In this document: positions 42,871 to 51,346 of the stretch, one piece after another
Layout: every line of letters starts with the position of its first letter
How positions within the stretch are numbered: the stretch's first letter is position 1
Assembly: GCF_000733475.1 (NCBI RefSeq)
Contig: NZ_JPFK01000005.1
Span: 558,001 to 622,000, forward strand
Reading direction: 5' to 3'
Source of the DNA: Mangrovimonas yunxiaonensis
GTDB lineage: Bacteria > Bacteroidota > Bacteroidia > Flavobacteriales > Flavobacteriaceae
DNA length: 64,000 bases
Program-made: the position numbers and the translations under genes
Notes under the pieces: generated by a model
The model's database searches: none
What the model saw: only the letters and a program-made list of their open reading frames with translations
What the model was told of the DNA's origin: nothing

Positions 42871-42933
42871 ACTAAATTATTAGTTTAAACTAAATAATTA
42901 GTTATATTTGTGTTATTCAACTAAAATATTAGT
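42871..42933. promoter_or_regulatory. Three BlaI/MecI-type operators
   Basis: Three 14-bp palindromes ACTAA-N4-TTAGT at 42871-42884, 42889-42902 and 42920-42933. Two cover the -33 region and the third lies just after the -7 box (TATATTTG, 42903-42910). The arrangement indicates autorepression by the BlaI-like protein. Confidence 0.75.
42903..42910 (+). promoter_or_regulatory. -7 element of the blaI-like operon
   Basis: TATATTTG is an exact TAnnTTTG, between operators 2 and 3, 28 nt before the ATG at 42939. Confidence 0.6.
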
Positions 42934-42938
42934 TAAAA

Positions 42939-43304
42939 ATGAGGCAGCTTACAAAAGCAGAAGAACAAATCATGCAAGTGCTTTGGCAGTTACAAAAAGC
43001 TAGTGTAAAACAGTTAATAAAACAACTGCCAGATCCTAAGCCTGCATACAATACCGTGTCTACTATTGTTAGAATATTAGAGAGCAAGGGATTTGTAGAC
43101 CACGAAAAGCAGGGTAAAGGCTACTTGTATTTTCCTGTGGTAAAAAAGCAGGATTATAGCAACCAAAGCTTGCATACGTTGGTTGAGAATTATTTTCAGG
43201 GGTCGTTTAAAAGCATGGTGTCGTTTTTTGTAAAGAAGAACGATATTAGTTTAAGCGAGTTAGAAGCAGTGTTAAAAGACATCGATAAAGAAGAAGACGC
43301 ATGA
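42939..43304 (+). CDS. BlaI/MecI/CopY-type repressor
   Basis: The 121-residue protein has the winged helix of Penicillinase_R repressors ('LTKAEEQIMQVLWQLQKASV' in parts, 'PAYNTVSTIVRILESKGF') and a C-terminal dimerisation region. The classic BlaI is cleaved after its partner BlaR1 signals. It overlaps the M56 gene (ATGA), and three ACTAA-N4-TTAGT sites lie in its promoter. No beta-lactamase is present. Confidence 0.92.
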   Translation: MRQLTKAEEQIMQVLWQLQKASVKQLIKQLPDPKPAYNTVSTIVRILESKGFVDHEKQGKGYLYFPVVKKQDYSNQSLHTLVENYFQGSFKSMVSFFVKKNDISLSELEAVLKDIDKEEDA

Positions 43305-44722
43305 TACATTATATCATTCAAATAATGGCGTACCAATTGCTTTTCCTGTTGGTTTACGATGGTGTTTTAAAACGGGAAACCTTTTTTAACTGGAACAGGG
43401 GGTATCTTTTAACAACCTCAATTTTGGCAGTCATTATACCCTTTATCAAAATCGATTGGTTTAAAACAGCCATCCCGCAGGATTATGTTATCAGGCTTCC
43501 AGAGGTTTTTATAGGGAATGCCAAGCCAATAGCCTTAAATCCGGTGGTTATAGACGCACAACAAGCAATCGATGTTCAATGGTCTTGGAGTAGCCTACTG
43601 GTTTTAGGTAGCGGTGTTATGTTTTTTGTGTTTTTGCGTAAGCTTTTCGAAATCTTCAAAAGCTACAAAGCGGGCGAAAAACAGCAGGCTAACGGGGTTA
43701 CAATTGTAAAAGTAGCCAACAGCAAAACCGCTTTTTCGTTCTTTAACCACATTTTTATTGGCGATTTAATTGAAGAACAAGAGCAACAAACCATTTTAAA
43801 GCACGAATGGGTTCACGTCACGCATAAACACTCTTGGGACATGTTGCTTTTCGAGTTCTTTAAAATGGCGTTTTGGTACAATCCGTTGGTTTATATGTAT
43901 CAGCATAGAATGACCGAGCTTCACGAGTTTATCGCCGATAAAGAAGCCGCCAAGCAACAGGGCAAAAAACAGTATTACTTGAGTTTGTTATCGCAAACAT
44001 TCAACACCAAGAAAATAGCTTTCATCAATCCATTTTTTAAACAATCATTAATCAAAAAACGAATCGTTATGTTACAAAAATCAAAATCAAAACAAGTTAA
44101 TTTATTTAAGTACGTTCTTTTAGTACCCATGGTACTAGCCATGTTGGTGTATGCGTCATGCTCTCAGGACAACACAGCTGTTTCAGCTGAAGAAGCACCC
44201 CAGCAGCAATCTATTTTAGCGCATATCGAGGCTTTAAAGGAATCGATCGCAGCAAAAGGAACCATGACCCCAGAAGAGGAAAACGCCTTAAAGGCCCTTG
44301 TCGTACTAACGTCGGAAGAAGGTCTGAACCATGCCTATTACGATGCGGTGAAAACCGACATTGAAATACCGTTTGGTGTGGTTGAAAAAGTACCCCAATT
44401 TACCGATGCCGACTGCCAAGGAGATAAAAAGGTAAAAACCGAATGTTTTAATTGGAAAATGAATGCGTTAATCTCGGGTAATTTTAATACAGACATCGCA
44501 AAAGGGCTAGGATTAACAGGTCTTCAAAAAATAGCGGTATACTTTAAAATAGATGCCAATGGCCATGTAACCGATGTAAAATGTCGTGCGGCACACCCAG
44601 AGCTAGAAAAAGAAGCCAAGCGCGTAGTAAACCTATTGCCACAAATGATTCCTGGTGAACAACAAGGTAAAAAGGTTGCCGTGGCCTATTACCTGCCCAT
44701 AAAGTTTCAGGTGAATGATTAG
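43301..44722 (+). CDS. M56 (BlaR1-like) metallopeptidase with TonB-like C terminus
   Basis: The 473-residue protein has a membrane-embedded M56 peptidase with zinc motif HEWVH at residues 168-172 and conserved 'ELHEFIADKEA'. Membrane helices lie near 5-20, 30-46, 98-114 and 268-286. After the fourth helix there is no penicillin-binding sensor as in BlaR1. Instead a Cys-containing linker leads to a TonB C-terminal-like domain ('KIAVYFKIDANGHVTDVKC', ending KFQVND). It probably senses an envelope signal and cleaves the BlaI-like repressor. Confidence 0.88.
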   Translation: MIHYIIQIMAYQLLFLLVYDGVLKRETFFNWNRGYLLTTSILAVIIPFIKIDWFKTAIPQDYVIRLPEVFIGNAKPIALNPVVIDAQQAIDVQWSWSSLLVLGSGVMFFVFLRKLFEIFKSYKAGEKQQANGVTIVKVANSKTAFSFFNHIFIGDLIEEQEQQTILKHEWVHVTHKHSWDMLLFEFFKMAFWYNPLVYMYQHRMTELHEFIADKEAAKQQGKKQYYLSLLSQTFNTKKIAFINPFFKQSLIKKRIVMLQKSKSKQVNLFKYVLLVPMVLAMLVYASCSQDNTAVSAEEAPQQQSILAHIEALKESIAAKGTMTPEEENALKALVVLTSEEGLNHAYYDAVKTDIEIPFGVVEKVPQFTDADCQGDKKVKTECFNWKMNALISGNFNTDIAKGLGLTGLQKIAVYFKIDANGHVTDVKCRAAHPELEKEAKRVVNLLPQMIPGEQQGKKVAVAYYLPIKFQVND

Positions 44723-45848
44723 AATAATTTTTGCCTGCATATTGCTGTGCTATGTTAAAACCGAAGCCCAAACTTCGGTTTTAACTAAAGCAGATAGTTT
44801 GTATGCGCTTGGCAATTATAACAAGGCCATTACACTTTACAAAACCCAACCGCCCAATGCCAAAACTGGGAGTAAAATAGCTGCCGCTTACGAGGCCTTA
44901 GGCCATTACGATAAAGCGTTGGCGTATTACAAAACCAGTGTACAGGCAGACAGCAGTAAGTTGTTAACCAGATATAAGTATGCTAAGTTACTTGCTAAGA
45001 CTAAAAAGCAAACGTTGGCAGAAAGTGAGTTTAAAGCCTTAATATCTACCGATTCTCTTAACCCTAATTATCAATATCAATTAGGGTTAGTTTACCAACA
45101 AGAAAATGATTCGCTGGCCATGGTTGCGTTTAAAAAAGCGTTCAAATTAGACACAACCCACCAAAAGGCTATTTTTAAAATAGCCAAATACCATTTGGTA
45201 CAACGCCAGCCAGATTCGGTTGCCCATTACACCAATATAGGACTGTCTTCTTATGAAAACAATGTGGAATTAATAAGCCTAAACGCACAAAACGACTATT
45301 ATAAAGGCGACAACCACAGCGCGATATCCGGTTTTGAGAAGTTGTTGGAGCTCAACGAAAAAACGTTGTTTATTTATGAAAAACTAGGAACCTGTTATGC
45401 CAATACGTATAATTACGCAAAAGCGATTGCCTATTTTGAAGAGGCTCTTAGCATAGCCCCGGAAAAACCTGGAAATGTATTTAATCTAGGGATGGTTTAT
45501 GCTCATTTAAAACAGTTTAAAAAGGCAGAAACTTATATTAAAAAGGCCATTGCGCTGCAGGATGTGCCTCTAGGCAACGAATATCTGCAACTAGGCCTTC
45601 TATATAATAGACAGAAAAAGTACAATAAAGGCATCGCGGCTTTTGAAACAGCAATACAGGAAGCACCAGAAAATGAACGCGCCATATTTTTTCTTTTAAA
45701 TACAAAAGCAGAAGTGCTTACGCATATTGACGATAAGATTAAACTGCATGAATCGTTTTTAAAAAAGTACCCCAAAAGCAGTTCCGAGGCAATCGTAAAG
45801 TACAGGTTAAGCAAGCTAAAAGAAGAAAAGTTTATGCAGGGTAAATAA
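44715..45848 (+). CDS. Secreted TPR protein
   Basis: The 377-residue protein has a signal peptide (about 1-18) and about eight tetratricopeptide repeats ('ALGNYNKAITLYKTQ', 'ALGHYDKALAYYKTS' and so on). TPR solenoids bind other proteins. It overlaps the M56 gene by 8 bp, making a three-gene BlaI/M56/TPR operon. It may be a co-sensor or an adaptor. The function is unknown. Confidence 0.85.
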   Translation: MIRIIFACILLCYVKTEAQTSVLTKADSLYALGNYNKAITLYKTQPPNAKTGSKIAAAYEALGHYDKALAYYKTSVQADSSKLLTRYKYAKLLAKTKKQTLAESEFKALISTDSLNPNYQYQLGLVYQQENDSLAMVAFKKAFKLDTTHQKAIFKIAKYHLVQRQPDSVAHYTNIGLSSYENNVELISLNAQNDYYKGDNHSAISGFEKLLELNEKTLFIYEKLGTCYANTYNYAKAIAYFEEALSIAPEKPGNVFNLGMVYAHLKQFKKAETYIKKAIALQDVPLGNEYLQLGLLYNRQKKYNKGIAAFETAIQEAPENERAIFFLLNTKAEVLTHIDDKIKLHESFLKKYPKSSSEAIVKYRLSKLKEEKFMQGK

Positions 45849-45890
45849 TAAAATCCAAAAAAATTGTACTTTTCGCTTTCATAGCGGTTT

Positions 45891-46367
45891 ATGAAAAAGT
45901 TAACGACAGTTTTATTGGTTTTAAGTTTGACGTCTTGTAATCATTTCAACGTTAAAAAAATATCTTCCGAGAGCATTTTAAGCGAAGAGCTTAAAACATT
46001 TAATTGGAAAGATGTCGATGAGTATCCTTCATTTGCTTCTTGCGACAGCACGTTCGAAAATGAAGCGCGCAAGCAATGCTTTACACAAACGTTGGTCGGT
46101 ACCATTACAGAACAATTGGCCCATAAACATGTCGAAGTTTCAGAACATGTAACCGATACCGTGCTCATGCGCTTTCAAATTTTGCATACAGGTGAATTAA
46201 AGGTGCTAAATGTAAAAGCCAGTGCATTAACGTATAAAGAAATTCCCAATATAGACAGCCTGTTAATAGGAGCATTAGATTCGTTGCCTAAAATCTATCC
46301 AGCTGTAAAGCGTTCGCAACAGGTAACTACAGAGTTCGATTTGCCTGTGGTTATTCATGTCGACTAA
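45891..46367 (+). CDS. Lipoprotein with diverged TonB-like C-terminal domain
   Basis: The 158-residue protein has a lipobox (SLTSC, acylated Cys about 16) and a C-terminal region with a TonB_C-like pattern ('LMRFQILHTGELKVLNVKA', '...LPVVIHVD'). It lies 42 bp after the TPR gene on the same strand and may belong to the same regulon as the M56-TonB protein, whose C terminus it resembles. It converges with the BaxI-like gene with a 4-bp overlap. Confidence 0.65.
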   Translation: MKKLTTVLLVLSLTSCNHFNVKKISSESILSEELKTFNWKDVDEYPSFASCDSTFENEARKQCFTQTLVGTITEQLAHKHVEVSEHVTDTVLMRFQILHTGELKVLNVKASALTYKEIPNIDSLLIGALDSLPKIYPAVKRSQQVTTEFDLPVVIHVD

Positions 46368-47098
46368 AACTTAATGGCCAATTTGCGCATAAGCCTTAAA
46401 ATTTCAACATAAAGCCATACTAAAGTCACCAGCAGCCCCCAAGTGGCTAGCCATTCTTTATACTTTGGTGCTCGGTTTTTATGGCGTTCAATAAAATCGT
46501 AGTCCAACAATAAAGATAACGAGGCTACAATGGCCGCAACCACGTTAAAAATAATAGCCACCCAAGACGTGCCCCAAATAAAGGTTTTAATGCCGAAAAA
46601 ATTCAGGATGAAAGAAATAAGGTACACCACAAAAATGGTTGCAGCGGCTGTAATAATAACACTTCTAAACTTTTTTGTAACAACAATAATGCGGGTTTGG
46701 TATAGCACAAGGGTTGTAAAAAAAGCAACAATGGTAACGCCAATGGCTTGGTAAGGCATGTCTGGAAATTTAGCTCTTACGTAAGCCGAAAACCCGCCTA
46801 AAAAACACCCTTTGGTAATGGTGTAAAGCGGCACCAGAATATGCGCCCAATGTGTTTTGTACGATATGATAACACTTATAATAACCGATCCAATAAGTCC
46901 TCCGTAAGTAAACCAACTCACATCTACTCCCTGTTCGTGCAGGGTCCAAATGCCAAACGTTACTGCCATAATGGCCATGATGCATAGCACGGATTTAATA
47001 AAAATACCCCTAACGGTCATGGTTGAAGTGTGCTGGCCGTTATCGTTCCAAAAGTAAGGGGTAAACGCCGGATTGGAGGTTTTTAGATGAAACGCCAT
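46364..47098 (-). CDS. Bax inhibitor-1/YccA family membrane protein
   Basis: The 244-residue protein has about seven hydrophobic segments and a family pattern ('GCFLGGFSAYVRAKF', 'TRIIVVTKKFRSVI', 'SLSLLLDYDFIE'). It matches the bacterial Bax1-I group, calcium-leak or stress-related membrane proteins of uncertain role. It is the last gene of the minus-strand operon from 50120, 1 bp after the OMP gene. Confidence 0.85.
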   Translation of the reverse strand: MAFHLKTSNPAFTPYFWNDNGQHTSTMTVRGIFIKSVLCIMAIMAVTFGIWTLHEQGVDVSWFTYGGLIGSVIISVIISYKTHWAHILVPLYTITKGCFLGGFSAYVRAKFPDMPYQAIGVTIVAFFTTLVLYQTRIIVVTKKFRSVIITAAATIFVVYLISFILNFFGIKTFIWGTSWVAIIFNVVAAIVASLSLLLDYDFIERHKNRAPKYKEWLATWGLLVTLVWLYVEILRLMRKLAIKF

Positions 47099-47099
47099 C

Positions 47100-47984
47100 T
47101 TATAAAATCATCTTAAAGCCTAAAGAAACATCGGTCGAAAAATGGTTAGGGCTGTCTAAAAAAACCGCCACAAGGTTATGGTATCCAAAGGTAATGAACC
47201 CGCGGTTGCTAATCCGGTAATCGGCACCAATACCAAAAATAAAAGGTGCATCGAAGTTGGTTTTCGACTCGCTAACCTTAACCACTTGTGCCTGGCTATC
47301 GGTATAAACGTAGGTTGCTTTGGTAAAGCTTAGGGTAGCAAATGTGGCATTGGCATAAACCCCAACCTTTGGAGTGCTTATAAACCGGAATCTGTACCCA
47401 AGGGACAACTCAGTTTTGGAAAACCCGAAGTCTTCATTCTCAAAGGCATGATAGGCTTGAAAGAAGCCAGAGTGTCGAGGGTTTTCTTTGTTGGAAATAA
47501 CTTCTAGTTCGCTGCCAAAAAGGGGTGATATGTCGTTGTTGAGATTGTCGGAAAAAGGGAAATTGGTAAGGCCGCCAAAAAAACCTAAACGCAGTTGGGG
47601 CTTAGGCTTTTTAATAACCGATTGGTACGATACATCGGCAGTGCCATTGTACAAATCAATCACTGCTTTTAGGTCGGGAAGCGTTAGGTTAACGTCGGCT
47701 ACAGAAATATTATACCCAGCATCCATAAGCTGTGTTAAGGTTGCTTTGTATTCTTCCTGATATTTGTTGTTTTCGTCTTTCGTGTTTTTTAGTTCGTGAA
47801 TCTTGCCGTCTTGGGCTTTAACAAAGTACCGGTATTGGCCACCGATAATGTTCCAAAGCAAACTTAAATGGCCTTCAACTTCGGTTTTCAGTTCTAGCGC
47901 TTCACTCTCTATAGTATAGGTTTTTTGTCCGTAAGTAAAGGAGAGGCCACAGATAAAAATCACAGCAAAGACATACTTTTTCAT
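47100..47984 (-). CDS. Outer-membrane beta-barrel protein, unknown
   Basis: The 294-residue protein starts at ATG 47984 with a signal peptide (about 1-20, 'KKYVFAVIFICGLSFTYGQ') and a C-terminal set of amphipathic beta strands typical of small outer-membrane barrels ('LSLGYRFRF', 'FITFGYHNLV', 'SLGFKMIL' at the very end). The N-terminal region up to 100 residues is helical and periplasmic. It is the third gene of the minus-strand operon. A longer start (48017) is rejected because it adds non-signal residues. Confidence 0.7.
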   Translation of the reverse strand: MKKYVFAVIFICGLSFTYGQKTYTIESEALELKTEVEGHLSLLWNIIGGQYRYFVKAQDGKIHELKNTKDENNKYQEEYKATLTQLMDAGYNISVADVNLTLPDLKAVIDLYNGTADVSYQSVIKKPKPQLRLGFFGGLTNFPFSDNLNNDISPLFGSELEVISNKENPRHSGFFQAYHAFENEDFGFSKTELSLGYRFRFISTPKVGVYANATFATLSFTKATYVYTDSQAQVVKVSESKTNFDAPFIFGIGADYRISNRGFITFGYHNLVAVFLDSPNHFSTDVSLGFKMIL

Positions 47985-48035
47985 AAGAAAGTAGATTGGT
48001 TTAAGTAAACTTAACAAAAATAAACGAGAGTGTGT

Positions 48036-49163
48036 TTATTTTTTAAAGGTTCTGCCTTTCCATTTATAAGAGCCAAATATTGAGGTAGAAACTACCAAAA
48101 GGGTTAAAAAAGGGTATAATACACTGCTTAAAATATAGGCGCGTAAGGCCGTTTCTTGCTTAAAAAAACGCGTAGCTTTAAACAAGAGCAAAAAGTCTAT
48201 TAAAAACTTTAAGCAGAACAACTTAAATAGGGTATGTCCATTAAAATATCCTGCTAAAGCAAGTATGCCAATACTTATAAGTCCGCCGTTAACCAGTAAC
48301 ACAATAAGGCCTGTTAGTTTGGCAAAAGCACTTTTGTAGTGGCTGGATTTGGCAGCCCAACGAACACGCTGATAAAAGAAATGTTTAAACGTCCTTTCTG
48401 GAGTGGTGGTTACCGTGGCTTTAAGCTGTTTTAAGTAGCGAACCTCTTTAGGGAAAGCGGTCAAGGCTTTTTGTAGTAAGAAAACATCATCACCACTGGC
48501 CATGTGGTTATTGTCTGAAAAACCACCAATTTTTGAAAAAACCGATGTGTGGTACCCCAAATTAGCCCCATTGGCCATAAAGGGCTTGTTTATGCCAAAA
48601 CTGCCCATAGTGCTGGCTTGTAAACTTAAAACATCAAGGCATTGAAAGCGTTTAAAAAAAGTCGTGGTCTTATGTAGTGTAACGGGGGCTACAATAACTT
48701 TTGGGGCTTGTTTCTGGATAAACTCATCAAAGCAATCTAGCCAGAATTTAGGCAATTGGCAGTCGGCATCTGTGGTAATAATCCAAGCGTTCTTGGCCGT
48801 TTTAATGGCCGCGGTAATGGCATCTTTCTTTGGCGATGGCGATTGGCGGTGGTTGGTAATAATGCGGTACGTCATGGGGGTGTCCTGCAAGGCGGCATGA
48901 ATGATTTCAGTAGAGTGGTCTGTGGAATCATCATCAACAAAAATAAGTTCAAAAAAAGCAGGTGGGTAGTTTAATGATGTAATCGATTTGAGTAATAACG
49001 GTAGGTTTTTGGCCTCGTTTCTAAACGGGATTACTACCGAAAATCTATTAACAGCCGTGAGGTCTTCCAAAGGAAATTCCTTAACCTTATCAAATCCCAA
49101 GGCAAAGCTGCCTATAACGATAAGGTACAGTAAAAAAAGAATAAGGACGATGGTGGTTAGCAT
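48036..49163 (-). CDS. Family 2 glycosyltransferase, membrane-anchored
   Basis: The 375-residue protein has an N-terminal membrane helix, a GT2 domain ('VVIPFRNEAKNLPLLLKS', 'FVDDDSTDHS', 'TTDADCQLP', 'QRVRWAAKS' (Q/RxxRW)), and C-terminal hydrophobic segments. The QxxRW motif marks processive or membrane glycosyltransferases. Its start (49163) adjoins the stop of the flippase-like gene (49164), so they are co-transcribed. The product is unknown. Confidence 0.88.
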   Translation of the reverse strand: MLTTIVLILFLLYLIVIGSFALGFDKVKEFPLEDLTAVNRFSVVIPFRNEAKNLPLLLKSITSLNYPPAFFELIFVDDDSTDHSTEIIHAALQDTPMTYRIITNHRQSPSPKKDAITAAIKTAKNAWIITTDADCQLPKFWLDCFDEFIQKQAPKVIVAPVTLHKTTTFFKRFQCLDVLSLQASTMGSFGINKPFMANGANLGYHTSVFSKIGGFSDNNHMASGDDVFLLQKALTAFPKEVRYLKQLKATVTTTPERTFKHFFYQRVRWAAKSSHYKSAFAKLTGLIVLLVNGGLISIGILALAGYFNGHTLFKLFCLKFLIDFLLLFKATRFFKQETALRAYILSSVLYPFLTLLVVSTSIFGSYKWKGRTFKK

Positions 49164-50120
49164 TTAATCCGATTTTGGAAATTTAAAATGTAATACATAA
49201 TAACTGCCTAAAATACTGGGCAGGGCAAAGTTTAAAACCCACATAATGGTTACCGTGCTAAGTACAGTAATGGCGTTTACGCCCAAAAGCCCAAACAAAT
49301 ACACCGAAATACTGCCTTTTATAACCACATCAAAAATAGCAAGACTAGGAATAATAGAGGCGAGTAAGTACATGCTACTTATCATAATCATGGCATGGAA
49401 ATATGTTATGGGAACATTAAAGAGTCGCAAGAGCCAGTAAAATTGAAACGAAAAAATAGCATACCTAACAAACGCTAAACATAAGGCGTGCATGAGTTTG
49501 GGTTTAGGAAAAGTTTTAAAAAACGAAATTAACTTGGGCCATGTTTGGCCTTTAATGCTGTTAAGACCGAAGCCTATAATGCTGCCAATTAAAACCATTA
49601 GGGTAACTATTTTAAGGGCCTTTTTTAATGCAAGCTCTACATTAAAATGCGCTTGTAATAAAACAAGCCCCGCAAGCCCCAGCACAAATGTAATGCCCAT
49701 TTGGGTGGCATTGTTTAGGAGGTTAAGCAGTAAAATGCGCTTTTTTAGTGGGGGGGCAAAGTACATGGCCTTGGCACCGTAATCTCCAATACGGTTGGGT
49801 GTAAACAACGAAGCTGTTAAGGCGCCTAAGGTTTGCTCGGTAGCATGCTTTAAGGATATAGGCGTAACCCATTGCACCAAGGTTTTCCATTTTAAAATTT
49901 CAAAAAACCAGTTAAGACTGCTTAAACCAACTAAAAATGCTATATTTTTTATTGAAAAAACTCGGTTTTGGTGTAAAAACCCTAAAAAAGCATCGAAACT
50001 TAGGGTGTTGTTTTGGGCTATTTTTAAGTAGATAAAGTAAAAAGCACCAACAACTAGACTTAATTTAATAAGCACAACAAAGAATTGCTTAGTTTTGTAT
50101 GAAAGCGCTCTAAAGGGCAT
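49164..50120 (-). CDS. Flippase-like (lysylphosphatidylglycerol synthase TM region) protein
   Basis: The 318-residue protein has about eight membrane segments and the family motif 'LFTPNRIGDYGAKAMYF' in the middle. It matches the UPF0104/AglD-type membrane family, often paired with glycosyltransferases for lipid-linked sugars. Here it is directly followed by a GT2 gene. A flippase or glycolipid-synthesis role is inferred from context only. Confidence 0.8.
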   Translation of the reverse strand: MPFRALSYKTKQFFVVLIKLSLVVGAFYFIYLKIAQNNTLSFDAFLGFLHQNRVFSIKNIAFLVGLSSLNWFFEILKWKTLVQWVTPISLKHATEQTLGALTASLFTPNRIGDYGAKAMYFAPPLKKRILLLNLLNNATQMGITFVLGLAGLVLLQAHFNVELALKKALKIVTLMVLIGSIIGFGLNSIKGQTWPKLISFFKTFPKPKLMHALCLAFVRYAIFSFQFYWLLRLFNVPITYFHAMIMISSMYLLASIIPSLAIFDVVIKGSISVYLFGLLGVNAITVLSTVTIMWVLNFALPSILGSYYVLHFKFPKSD

Positions 50121-50146
50121 ACCGCAAATTAAACCATTTTAATAAT

Positions 50147-50785
50147 ATGATTTTATATTCTATAGTGCATAAGCGCATATTATTCTTATTACTTACGTTT
50201 TTGGTCACTAGCATGGCATTTTCACAGTTGGAAACCAGTAAATGGAAAGCCCAAATAGGACTGGGGGTTAACCACGCTTTCTCAGACGGGTTTGTCGATG
50301 GGTTCGAGGCTAAAAGCATCAACTTTCCAACGGTAAATCTAGGGATTCAGCATATGTTTTCACGGCAATTTGGGGCAAAACTGGATTATGGGTTCAATAG
50401 AATTTCCAATGAAAGCCAAACGCCGGAGTTTAAATTAAACTATTCTAGAATAAACGCACAGGCCGTTTACGATCCCACTTCAAAGTTGCGTTTTCTGCCA
50501 GCCCAAATGGGAGTAGTAACTCATGCAGGCCCCGGGTACTCTTTTGTTAAGCCACTAGGGGTGTATGCCGATAACGACCTGTCTTTTTTTAATGTTATGG
50601 CAGGGTTTGAGGTTCATTATGGCGTAACGCAACTTATGACCATCTATAGCGATGTGTCCTATATTTATGGATTTGCAAAAGATTTTAATCCCATGGCGAC
50701 AGGTTATGGGGCGTTTAACGGAAACCTGCTCACGGTAACCCTTGGCGTGTCTTTTTCTTTAAGTGGGTGTTATTATTGTGATTAA
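50147..50785 (+). CDS. Outer-membrane beta-barrel protein
   Basis: The 212-residue protein has a signal peptide (about 1-26, ending SMAFSQ) and alternating amphipathic strands ending in 'GNLLTVTLGVSFSLSG', a typical small OmpA-type barrel. The last residues (CYYCD) carry two cysteines. It overlaps ruvC by one base (TAATG), so it is translated with ruvC, an odd pairing that may be species-specific. Confidence 0.78.
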   Translation: MILYSIVHKRILFLLLTFLVTSMAFSQLETSKWKAQIGLGVNHAFSDGFVDGFEAKSINFPTVNLGIQHMFSRQFGAKLDYGFNRISNESQTPEFKLNYSRINAQAVYDPTSKLRFLPAQMGVVTHAGPGYSFVKPLGVYADNDLSFFNVMAGFEVHYGVTQLMTIYSDVSYIYGFAKDFNPMATGYGAFNGNLLTVTLGVSFSLSGCYYCD

Positions 50786-51339
50786 TGAAACAGGAACGTA
50801 TCATATTGGGAATTGATCCCGGAACAACCATAATGGGATTTGGCCTTATAAAAGTAACGGGTAAAACCATGACTTTTATGCAGCTAAACGAATTGGATTT
50901 AAAAAAATACACCGACCACTATTTAAAGTTGAAATTTATTTTTGAACGTACCATAGCATTAATAGAGGCCTACCACCCCGATGAAATAGCCATCGAAGCG
51001 CCTTTTTTCGGGAAAAACGTACAGAGCATGCTTAAACTAGGGCGGGCTCAAGGAGTGGCCATGGCAGCAGGGCTTTCCAGAGAAATTCCCGTTACCGAGT
51101 ATTCCCCAAAAAAAATAAAAATGGCCATTACCGGAAACGGCAACGCTAGTAAGGAGCAAGTGGCTAAAATGTTACAAAGCACATTAGGCCTAAAAACCTT
51201 ACCTAAAAATCTAGATGCAACCGATGGCCTAGCGGCGGCCGTATGCCACTTTTATAACCAAGGTCGGGTTGATGTTGGAAAAAGCTATTCGGGTTGGGAA
51301 AGCTTTGTAAAGCAAAATCCTTCAAAAATCAAGAAATAA
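50785..51339 (+). CDS. ruvC: Crossover junction endonuclease RuvC
   Basis: The 184-residue protein has the RNase H-like fold with catalytic acids Asp11 ('LGIDPGTT'), Glu71 ('IAIEAPFF') and the Asp144/Asp147 region ('LDATDGLAAAVCH'). RuvC cuts Holliday junctions in recombination. It starts in a TAATG overlap with the OMP gene and lies 7 bp before hemW. The usual ruvA/ruvB neighbours are not in the window. Confidence 0.96.
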   Translation: MKQERIILGIDPGTTIMGFGLIKVTGKTMTFMQLNELDLKKYTDHYLKLKFIFERTIALIEAYHPDEIAIEAPFFGKNVQSMLKLGRAQGVAMAAGLSREIPVTEYSPKKIKMAITGNGNASKEQVAKMLQSTLGLKTLPKNLDATDGLAAAVCHFYNQGRVDVGKSYSGWESFVKQNPSKIKK

Positions 51340-51346
51340 ATAGCGC

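Noticed and set aside
46364-46367. Overlap of the convergent TonB-like lipoprotein and BaxI genes as a sign of error.
   Set aside because: A 4-bp overlap of stop codons is normal for compact convergent genes, and both frames look intact.
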